A DNA stretch of 5,055 nucleotides from Planctomycetia bacterium (GTDB lineage Bacteria > Planctomycetota > Phycisphaerae > Phycisphaerales > SM1A02). Position 1 is the stretch's first letter; each line of letters opens with the position of its first letter. The notes beneath the pieces are model-generated. The model did not search any database and had not been told where the DNA came from. It saw only the letters and a list, made by a program, of their open reading frames with translations. Shown piece after piece: positions 1-5,055 of this stretch. The stretch lies in NCBI GenBank assembly GCA_009936695.1, contig JAACEA010000023.1, positions 1 through 5,055 of the forward strand. Direction: 5' to 3'. The translations under genes and the position numbers were made by a program.

Positions 1-578
1 GCAAGGAGTACAAGGAAGCCTTCGCCGAGAAGCACGGGGTCGGACTCGGCTTCATGAGTTTCTTCGTCAAGGCCGCGGTCCAGGCCCTGCAGAACCAGCC
101 GATCGTGAACGCCTCGATCATCGGTGAAGAGATCGAACACCACGACTACATGGACGTGGGCGTGGCGGTGGGCACCGACAAGGGATTGGTCGTTCCGGTG
201 CTCCGCAACGCCGAGGGCATGTCCTTCGCCGAGGTCGAAGCCCGCATCAAGGACTTCGCGGTCCGGGCTCGAGCCGGCAAGCTCTCGGTCGACGAGATGA
301 CCGGCGGCACGTTCACCGTCTCGAACGGCGGCGTGTACGGCTCCATGATGTCGACGCCGATCCTCAATCCCCCGCAGTCGGGCATCCTCGGCATGCACGG
401 CATCAAGAAGCGGGCGGTCGAAGACCCGGACAACCCCGGGACGATCGCCCTGCGTCCGATGATGTACATCGCGATGAGCTACGACCACCGGATCATCGAC
501 GGCACCGAAGCGGTGACCTTCCTCAAGACCATCAAGGAATGCGTCGAGGCTCCGGAAAGATTGCTGCTGGATCTGTGA
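1..578 (+). CDS. sucB: 2-oxoglutarate dehydrogenase E2 (dihydrolipoyllysine succinyltransferase), C-terminal part
   Basis: This is the C-terminal catalytic domain of the E2 core of the 2-oxoglutarate dehydrogenase complex, which transfers the succinyl group from lipoyl-lysine to CoA in the TCA cycle in the cytoplasm. The 5' end lies outside the window. The first full codon is at base 3 and 191 residues are visible, so the lipoyl and E1/E3-binding domains are missing only because of the window edge. The visible residues match the acyltransferase domain throughout: [14 protein letters not shown] near the left edge, [11 protein letters not shown], then [11 protein letters not shown], and the active-site block SYDHRIIDG with catalytic His (bases 486-488) and Asp (498-500). 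The end, ERLLLDL, is the usual SucB C terminus. The GFMSFFVKA and [10 protein letters not shown] blocks are SucB-like rather than typical of pyruvate dehydrogenase E2, so I prefer SucB. The ATG at 54 is internal, not the start. The stop overlaps the likely GTG start of the next gene. Confidence 0.95.
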   Translation, partial: KEYKEAFAEKHGVGLGFMSFFVKAAVQALQNQPIVNASIIGEEIEHHDYMDVGVAVGTDKGLVVPVLRNAEGMSFAEVEARIKDFAVRARAGKLSVDEMTGGTFTVSNGGVYGSMMSTPILNPPQSGILGMHGIKKRAVEDPDNPGTIALRPMMYIAMSYDHRIIDGTEAVTFLKTIKECVEAPERLLLDL

Positions 579-1552
579 CCGAGGCGGATATCAAGACCGC
601 CCCTCCGGGCGTCCGCGTCGTTCCGACGTCCAGCGGTTACGAGTGGAGCGATCTTCTGGCCTACGACCAGCGGATGCGGCGGTTCGCTCGACCGCTGTGG
701 GTGATGAGCTGGATCGCGGCCGCGGGTTTCGTGCTCCTGCTGGCCGGCATCACCGTCGGCGTTCCGCGCCTCGCCTACCTCGGACTCGGGCTCGGCGGGG
801 GACTCCCCACGCTGATCATGTCGTCCATGTTGCTCATCCAACTGAGCCGCAATCCGTCCTCGCCGATCGGCGCCCCGACGTCGAGCCTCGTCACGTCGAA
901 TGACGCCGGCCTGCCAGCCTGGTCACCCACCACTGATGCCGACATCCTCAACCGCCTCGAAGCGACCGTCGAGGAAGACGGATCGGCGATGGAATTCCAT
1001 GCGGTGGTGGATGGCAGCATCTGGTCGGAACTCGAACGGATCCCAATCCTCCCCGATCTGCTGGAAGAGGAACCACTGGTTCACGGCGCCTGGCGATCGT
1101 GGCGACCCGAATCGATGATGCTCGTCATCTTCGTCGCGAGCATGTTGGTGGCATGCGCGAACATGTCATGGCTCTTCGGAACCACGTTGTCTCCCCTGTC
1201 GATGATCCTCTTCTACCCCATCATGATCATGGGCCCGCTGTTCCGCACCCCGATCGCGTCGGGGATCAGTCGGGCCTGGTCCCACGTGATGCCCCGATTC
1301 ACGATGGGCACCGGATTCCTTCGAACCCGCCGGACGGGCGAGGTGATCCGGACCGACCAGACGATCCTGTACGCCCGCCGCATGCTCGGCCCCACGGGCA
1401 TCGACGACCGGATCATGGTCGACCTCGTCGGCGTCCCCACCAGCCGGCTCTTCTACGACGGCCCGGAAGACCCGGCATTCGTCGATCTCTGGCGTCGCTG
1501 GGTCCATCCGAATCCGCGGCCCGAGCTCGCCGAGACGGGATCCGCGGACTGA
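575..1552 (+). CDS. Uncharacterised four-segment membrane protein
   Basis: I do not recognise this family. I place the start at GTG 575, which overlaps the sucB stop (GTGA) and gives 325 residues. An ATG at 539 in the same frame would add 12 residues but lies inside sucB. Neither start has a clear Shine-Dalgarno, so translational coupling to sucB is likely. Seen in the sequence: a polar N terminus (1-39), hydrophobic segments at about 40-62 and 66-90, an acidic soluble loop (about 95-175, including ATVEEDGS and DLLEEEP), two more hydrophobic segments at about 181-200 and 204-223, and a soluble tail of about 100 residues. The tail reads like a compact beta-rich domain ([20 protein letters not shown], then [20 protein letters not shown]) and ends with LWRRWVHP. 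Bacterial PH-like or YcxB-like membrane proteins have a similar feel, but that is only a guess. Codon use matches the neighbours. It precedes rsmH by 40 bases and may be the last gene of the sucB unit. Confidence 0.78.
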   Translation: MTEADIKTAPPGVRVVPTSSGYEWSDLLAYDQRMRRFARPLWVMSWIAAAGFVLLLAGITVGVPRLAYLGLGLGGGLPTLIMSSMLLIQLSRNPSSPIGAPTSSLVTSNDAGLPAWSPTTDADILNRLEATVEEDGSAMEFHAVVDGSIWSELERIPILPDLLEEEPLVHGAWRSWRPESMMLVIFVASMLVACANMSWLFGTTLSPLSMILFYPIMIMGPLFRTPIASGISRAWSHVMPRFTMGTGFLRTRRTGEVIRTDQTILYARRMLGPTGIDDRIMVDLVGVPTSRLFYDGPEDPAFVDLWRRWVHPNPRPELAETGSAD

Positions 1553-1592
1553 CACCCGAGCAGCGTCGGAATCGACCTGCGACACTGCCGCC

Positions 1593-2570
1593 GTGACCGC
1601 CCCACCACCATCCCCCGATTCGCCGTCGCCCGATCCCGGCCACGCGCCGGTGATGCCGGAGGCGATCCTCGCCCAGCTGGCGGTCCGGCCCGGCGAGCTC
1701 GTGCTCGACTGCACCGCCGGCCGTGGTGGTCACGCCGCCCTCCTCGCGGCCGAGACCGGGCCCGATGGCACGCTCTACCTCTGCGATCTCGACCCCGGAA
1801 ACCTCGATTTCGCGGCGGCCCGGGTGAAGGCCGAGACCGGCGTCCCGACCGTTTCTCTCCAGGGGTCCTATGTCCGCGCTCCCCGTGATCTCCGCGGCGA
1901 TGGCATCGCCGTCGATGCGGTGCTCGCCGACCTCGGCTTCGCAAGCACCCAGGTCGACGATGCCGAACGCGGATTCTCATTCCTGCGGGACGGCCCCCTC
2001 GACATGCGAATGGACCCGGGCGGCCCGGTGACCGCGGCCGATCTCCTGGCTGGAAGCGACGAACGCGAGCTCGCCCGCATCATCCACGAGTACGGCGAGG
2101 AACCGTTGTCGCGACGCATCGCCCGAAATATTGTCCAAAAGAGAGCCGTCGACCCGATTGCTACTACGGCGGATCTCGCCGGACTCGTTCGTGATGCCTA
2201 CGGGCAGCGTGCCGCGTCGAGCCGACTCCATCCCGCCACCCGCACCTTCCAGGCGCTCCGAATCGCCGTCAACGACGAATTCGGCGCCCTGGACGGCCTG
2301 CTTCGGCAGGTCCTCGAGGCGGCGGAGGCGATCGGAGCCGGCCAGCCGACCTGGCTTGCTGATGGCGCGAGGGTGGCGTTTCTCACCTTCCACAGTCTCG
2401 AGGATCGACGGGTCAAGCGAGCCTTCGCCGAACTGGACCGACGTGGCCTTGGAAGCGCACCGGCACGGATGCCGATCCTGCCCTCCGAGACCGAGATCGC
2501 GATCAACACCAGATCGCGGTCGGCGAAGCTTCGAGTCGCCGTGGTGGGCGACCGTGCCGAGCGAGCCTGA
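1593..2570 (+). CDS. rsmH: 16S rRNA (cytosine(1402)-N(4))-methyltransferase RsmH
   Basis: RsmH (MraW) methylates N4 of C1402 in the 16S rRNA decoding centre using S-adenosylmethionine, and is usually the second gene of dcw clusters, after mraZ. The 325 residues (E. coli: 313) carry the family blocks in order: HAPVMPEAIL (17-26); SAM-binding motif I LDCTAGRGGHAALLA (38-52); CDLDP (64-68); LADLGFASTQVDDAERGFSF (111-130), followed by GPLDMRMDP (134-142); EYGEEPLSRRIARNIV (166-181); HPATRTFQALRIAVNDEF (213-230); FLTFHSLEDRRVKRAF (263-278); and the C-terminal NTRSRSAKLRVAV (305-317). It is therefore complete and probably active. The start is a GTG with no visible Shine-Dalgarno. It gives a 16-residue Pro/Ser/Asp-rich extension before the conserved His17, and the next candidate, Met21, would cut into the conserved block. 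GFAS replaces the more usual GVSS. No mraZ lies upstream. The stop codon sits inside a small hairpin. Confidence 0.97.
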   Translation: MTAPPPSPDSPSPDPGHAPVMPEAILAQLAVRPGELVLDCTAGRGGHAALLAAETGPDGTLYLCDLDPGNLDFAAARVKAETGVPTVSLQGSYVRAPRDLRGDGIAVDAVLADLGFASTQVDDAERGFSFLRDGPLDMRMDPGGPVTAADLLAGSDERELARIIHEYGEEPLSRRIARNIVQKRAVDPIATTADLAGLVRDAYGQRAASSRLHPATRTFQALRIAVNDEFGALDGLLRQVLEAAEAIGAGQPTWLADGARVAFLTFHSLEDRRVKRAFAELDRRGLGSAPARMPILPSETEIAINTRSRSAKLRVAVVGDRAERA

Positions 2571-2584
2571 GGTTGCGAACCTCA
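2568..2584 (+). other. Perfect 7-bp inverted repeat over the rsmH stop codon
   Basis: TGAGGTT (2568-2574), loop GCG, then AACCTCA (2578-2584) form a perfect 7-bp stem whose 5' arm begins with the rsmH stop TGA. No T-run follows, so it is not a canonical intrinsic terminator. It could be a weak mRNA 3' structure between rsmH and the LysM gene, or chance. The rest of the 85-base gap (to 2655) shows no gene and no convincing -35/-10 promoter. Confidence 0.35.
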
Positions 2585-2655
2585 CCCGCTTGGGGAGCGG
2601 ATCGAAACAACGGCGGCCTGCGAGGTCGCCCCGACAGCAGGGACGCTGACGACAC

Positions 2656-3342
2656 ATGACCCGAGATCACAAGCTTGCATTGGTGGTCGGCTTCGGCCTG
2701 ATCCTCTTCGTCGGAATCCTCGTGACCGACCATCTCTCGGCCACCACGCAATCGGATGATCTCCTGCCCCAGAACGCGGTCACCAGCGACTGGGATCAAC
2801 CGCTCACCCTCGCCGCCACGCCCCGCGCGACGTTCCGAGACGACGCGGTCGGGTCGGCCGCTCCCCGCACCACGCCGATTCGCCACGAATCCCCGACTCG
2901 CGTCGCGGAAGCGGTGATCGAGCCGGAGATCCGCCTCGAACCGGAAGTGGCCGTCGAACGGCCCGTTCCGCGGTCCCCGGAACGGATCGTCCACGTCGTG
3001 CAGTCGGGCGAGACGCTCCAGGAGATCTCGAAGCGGTACTTCCAGACCGTTCGTCGTTGGAAGGACATCGCCGACGCGAATCGCGGCGTGCTTCCCAACC
3101 CGGATCGTCTCCGTTCGGGCATCCGACTCGTGATCCCGGACGCCACGGTCCGCACCGACGATCGTCGGATCCGCGAGGTCGTCGACGCGCGAACCTACAC
3201 CGTCCGTCCCGGCGACTCGCTCAGTTCGATCGCCGGGCGTGAACTCGGGGATCCCCGTCGATATCCCGAGATCAAGCGACGAAATCGCTTGAACGGGGAT
3301 TCCCTGCAGCCCGGACAGAAGCTCCAACTCCCCGATCGCTGA
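2656..3342 (+). CDS. Membrane-anchored protein with two LysM domains
   Basis: This is probably a peptidoglycan-binding protein of the periplasmic face of the membrane. The 228 residues start with a short basic N terminus (MTRDHK) and one hydrophobic segment at about 7-24 without a clear signal-peptidase or lipobox site, so it reads as an N-terminal anchor. A low-complexity linker follows (about 28-109, rich in Pro, Arg, Glu and Thr), with EPEIRLEPEVAVERPVP near its end. LysM 1 spans about 112-161 (VHVVQSGETLQEISKRYF, ending IRLVIPD) and LysM 2 about 180-226 (TYTVRPGDSLSSIAGREL, ending QKLQLPDR). LysM domains bind GlcNAc-containing glycans such as peptidoglycan. There is no catalytic domain. 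AGGG at 2639-2642 is a weak Shine-Dalgarno, rather far from the ATG. Its place between rsmH and the ftsL-like gene suggests a role in division or septal wall binding; that is inference. A general cell-envelope LysM protein is the alternative. Confidence 0.88.
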   Translation: MTRDHKLALVVGFGLILFVGILVTDHLSATTQSDDLLPQNAVTSDWDQPLTLAATPRATFRDDAVGSAAPRTTPIRHESPTRVAEAVIEPEIRLEPEVAVERPVPRSPERIVHVVQSGETLQEISKRYFQTVRRWKDIADANRGVLPNPDRLRSGIRLVIPDATVRTDDRRIREVVDARTYTVRPGDSLSSIAGRELGDPRRYPEIKRRNRLNGDSLQPGQKLQLPDR

Positions 3343-3371
3343 ACGACCTTGGACAGGGTTCGAATCTCTTC

Positions 3372-3803
3372 ATGTTCTGGAAGCTGATCCTCATCGTCCT
3401 CACCCTCGGTGGCACCGCCTGCGGTCTGCTGGTGCTTCGCCAGCAGGAACGTGACGTCTTCGCCACCCAGACCGTGCTTCGACGTGAGATCAGCCGGTTG
3501 GAGCACGAACTCCAGGCCAAGGCCCTTCGAATCGCGGAACTGAGTCGGCTCGAAGTGCTCCGCACCTACCGGGACGAGGCTGCGGCGAGCCGCGGCGTCT
3601 CCTGGCGACCGCTCCCGTTCGCACCCGACTTCCGGCGGTCCGCGATCCGTCCCGAGGCATCCGACGGCCAAACGGCCCCCGAGGCGAGCAACCGACCAGA
3701 CCTGCCGCCCCGCGATCTGGCCTCTGCCGACGAGTCGACCGGCGCCCACTCGCGGGAGCCGAGCGTCCCCCACGGCGTCGAGACCGACAGGACCGGGAGT
3801 TGA
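3372..3803 (+). CDS. ftsL: FtsL-like septum protein: one membrane segment plus coiled coil
   Basis: This is the likely FtsL, a small bitopic divisome protein that pairs with FtsB and activates the FtsWI septal synthase. FtsL is poorly conserved in sequence, so the call rests on architecture and position. The 143 residues have a 3-residue N terminus, a hydrophobic segment at 4-22, then a heptad-rich stretch at about 23-64 (LRQQERDVFATQTVLRREIS, then RLEHELQAKALRIAELSRLE) expected to form a coiled coil directly outside the membrane. It sits immediately upstream of ftsI, as ftsL does in most dcw clusters. The tail from about residue 75 is rich in Arg, Pro, Ser and Asp with no recognisable domain, and makes the protein longer than most FtsL (about 90-120 residues). 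It starts 29 bases after the LysM gene, with AGGG 13 bases before the ATG, and ends 5 bases before ftsI, implying co-transcription. A generic small coiled-coil membrane protein is the alternative. Confidence 0.68.
   Translation: MFWKLILIVLTLGGTACGLLVLRQQERDVFATQTVLRREISRLEHELQAKALRIAELSRLEVLRTYRDEAAASRGVSWRPLPFAPDFRRSAIRPEASDGQTAPEASNRPDLPPRDLASADESTGAHSREPSVPHGVETDRTGS
3795..3799 (+). promoter_or_regulatory. Ribosome binding site of ftsI
   Basis: GGGAG lies 9 bases before the ATG at 3809, inside the last codons of the ftsL-like gene. It is the clearest Shine-Dalgarno in the window. It favours this ATG over an in-frame TTG at 3800, which overlaps the upstream stop and directly abuts the motif. 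Confidence 0.6.
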
Positions 3804-3808
3804 GCCGG

Positions 3809-5055
3809 ATGCATCGCTCCGACGGATCGACCGAATCACCTTCGCTGGAACCGGCTTCCGCATCGATCCGAACCCGGGGCGACCGGGTCGCGAAACTCCT
3901 CCTCTGGGGAACCACCGCGCTTCTCGGGACCGCGTTCCTCCGAACCGTCCAGCTCCAGGTCTGGCCGGACGAGACCGTCCTCTCCCTGATGGGCCGTCGT
4001 CACGCCACCGTGGCCGAGATTCGACCGCGTGGGGACATCTACGATCGAAAGGGACGGTTGATCGCGACCACCGTGCTCGGGCACGATCTCGGCGTCGATC
4101 CCAAGTTCCTCATGGACGTGGCCGACAAGGTCACGACGGACGCCGGCGATCCGATCCCCAATCCCATCGCCTGGCTGGCCGACACGGTCTCCATGCACAC
4201 CGGAATCGAGCGGGAGATGCTCGAGGATCGTCTTGGCCCGGAACTCGTCGTCGACGTGGCCGCACTCATGCACGCCGCCTTGGCGCAGGGCGAAGAGGAC
4301 CCGCTCACCCCGCTCGCGACGGACATCGCCCGCAACACCGGACTCGATCGACGCGACGTCGAATCGATCCTCTTCGACGATCTCGACGCGACCCGCGTGG
4401 TGCTCGCCGGTCCGCGCGATCTCCGCGACACGAATCTCCGGGAACTCCGGGCTGCACTTCCGGAAGCGGTCACCCTCGAGGGACTCGACGCCCGGTACGT
4501 CCGCCTCGCGCAGGCCGAGGATCTCCGCGACGTGGATCTCGCGATGCTCCGTTCGGAACTGCCTCCCGGCGTGGTGCTCACCGCCCGCCCGGACCGCAGA
4601 TCGAACGCCAGCACCCTCGCGTCATCGCTGGTGGGCTCGGTCGGCGCCTATGAACCCCCGAACGCCCGACTCGGCACCGAAGGACGCCAGCGCGGCCGTT
4701 CCGGTGTCGAACATGCCCGCGACGGGCAACTCAAGCAGACCCGGGGACGGATGACCTACCAGAAGGACGCCCGGGGACGAGCGACCGAGGTCCGGGAGGG
4801 CGACTACGTCCCCGGCGGTGACGGAGACGACATCGATCTCTCGATCGATCTGGTGATCCAGCAGATCGCCGAGACCCGGCTCGCCGAAGCGGTCGCGGCC
4901 CACAAGGCCGTCGGCGGTTGGATCGTCGTCGTCGATCCGCGGACCGGCGACGTGCTCGCCGCTCACGACATTCTCGACAACGCCGAGGCGCGACGCCGCG
5001 GGCCGACGATCTGGCCGCCGAACGCGCTCGATCCCGCTCGGGATGAACTCGGTGA
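3809..5055 (+). CDS. ftsI: Class B penicillin-binding protein, FtsI (PBP3)-like, N-terminal part
   Basis: FtsI is the septal peptidoglycan transpeptidase that works with FtsW. The frame is open from ATG 3809 to the right edge (415 codons); the gene continues outside the window. Seen: a 27-residue cytoplasmic N terminus, a membrane segment at about 28-44, then the class B pedestal. The pedestal has RPRGDIYDRKGRLIA (72-86), the core motif after the anchor; LASSLVGSVG at about 277-286, matching the family's laahllGyvG block; GRSGVE (296-301), matching the GxxGlE motif; and GGWIVVVDPRTGDVLA (369-384), the first strand of the transpeptidase domain. The catalytic SxxK, SxN and KTG motifs would lie beyond the edge, so activity cannot be judged. 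Oddities: residues about 197-223 and 231-257 look like an internal duplication, and the R-x-YP motif usually found before LAxHLLG is not evident. Position after the ftsL-like gene points to FtsI; PBP2 (mrdA) is less likely from context. Confidence 0.9.
   Translation, partial: MHRSDGSTESPSLEPASASIRTRGDRVAKLLLWGTTALLGTAFLRTVQLQVWPDETVLSLMGRRHATVAEIRPRGDIYDRKGRLIATTVLGHDLGVDPKFLMDVADKVTTDAGDPIPNPIAWLADTVSMHTGIEREMLEDRLGPELVVDVAALMHAALAQGEEDPLTPLATDIARNTGLDRRDVESILFDDLDATRVVLAGPRDLRDTNLRELRAALPEAVTLEGLDARYVRLAQAEDLRDVDLAMLRSELPPGVVLTARPDRRSNASTLASSLVGSVGAYEPPNARLGTEGRQRGRSGVEHARDGQLKQTRGRMTYQKDARGRATEVREGDYVPGGDGDDIDLSIDLVIQQIAETRLAEAVAAHKAVGGWIVVVDPRTGDVLAAHDILDNAEARRRGPTIWPPNALDPARDELG
4397..4579 (+). 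repeat. Imperfect tandem duplication (34-residue period) inside ftsI
   Basis: Two adjacent units in the FtsI pedestal, about residues 197-230 and 231-257, share V-x-L-A-x(3)-D-L-R-D-x(2)-L-x(2)-L-R-x(2)-L-P-x(2)-V-x-L. By eye, 14 of 27 aligned residues are identical. At DNA level the clearest identity is the 12-mer gatctccgcgac at 4418-4429 and 4520-4531, 102 bases (34 codons) apart, so the frame is kept. The second unit runs into the region preceding LASSLVGSVG. Confidence 0.55.

Noticed and set aside
1099..1596. Plus-strand frame of 165 residues inside the membrane-protein gene
   Set aside because: The product is a low-complexity Arg/His/Pro/Asp-rich sequence typical of a shifted high-GC frame, and it overlaps a gene with coherent membrane segments.
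1166..1980. Overlapping minus-strand frames of 175-182 residues opposite the membrane protein and rsmH
   Set aside because: They are Arg/Gly-rich, have no domain, and lie antisense to a well-supported rsmH and its upstream gene.
2131..2649. Plus-strand frame of 172 residues overlapping the rsmH 3' half and running into the gap
   Set aside because: Most of it lies in the wrong frame of rsmH, whose conserved blocks fix the true frame. The portion beyond rsmH is about 26 codons with no motif.
2585..2655. Possible promoter or small gene in the rsmH-LysM gap
   Set aside because: I found no -35/-10 pair with sensible spacing and no start codon with a ribosome site leading to a plausible short protein.
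2503..3327. Long minus-strand open frame (274 residues) opposite the LysM gene
   Set aside because: It is antisense to a gene with clear LysM motifs, shows no recognisable domain, and is expected in high-GC DNA where stop codons are rare.
3343..3371. Possible terminator between the LysM and ftsL-like genes
   Set aside because: The 29-base gap has no stable stem followed by T residues, and the spacing suits an operon.
4233..4754. Plus-strand frame of 173 residues within ftsI
   Set aside because: It is a Ser/Arg/Thr-rich shadow of the ftsI frame, which carries the PBP motifs on both sides.

Overview
The window is a gene-dense, high-GC bacterial segment with six genes, all on the + strand and closely packed. 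It runs from the end of a central-metabolism gene into the start of a division and cell-wall (dcw) cluster. I see no RNA gene, mobile element, CRISPR array or convincing rho-independent terminator. Long open frames on the minus strand and in the other plus frames are shadows produced by the high GC content.

Layout. Bases 1-578 hold the C-terminal catalytic part of the 2-oxoglutarate dehydrogenase E2 component (sucB), cut at the left edge. A four-segment membrane protein of unknown function follows, its likely GTG start overlapping the sucB stop. After 40 bases comes a complete rsmH (16S rRNA m4C1402 methyltransferase). An 85-base gap with a small hairpin over the rsmH stop separates it from a membrane-anchored protein with two LysM domains. 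Next come a small FtsL-like protein (one membrane segment plus coiled coil) and, five bases further on, the first 415 codons of a class B penicillin-binding protein, most likely FtsI (PBP3). It is cut at the right edge before the catalytic serine.

How the genes fit together. The order rsmH - (LysM) - ftsL-like - ftsI matches the classic rsmH-ftsL-ftsI core of the dcw cluster, with a LysM protein inserted and no mraZ directly upstream of rsmH. FtsL and FtsI belong to the septal peptidoglycan synthesis complex. The LysM protein is a plausible cluster-specific peptidoglycan-binding partner. The sucB-membrane protein pair looks like the end of a separate metabolic transcription unit that abuts the cluster.

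Organism. The sequence does not fix the taxon. High GC, a CTAGRGGHA-type RsmH motif I, the absence of mraZ and the inserted LysM gene would suit a planctomycete of the Phycisphaerae type or a related Gram-negative lineage. This is an inference of low confidence. The most unusual details are the LysM insertion, an apparent 34-residue internal duplication in the FtsI pedestal region, and the uncharacterised membrane protein between sucB and rsmH.
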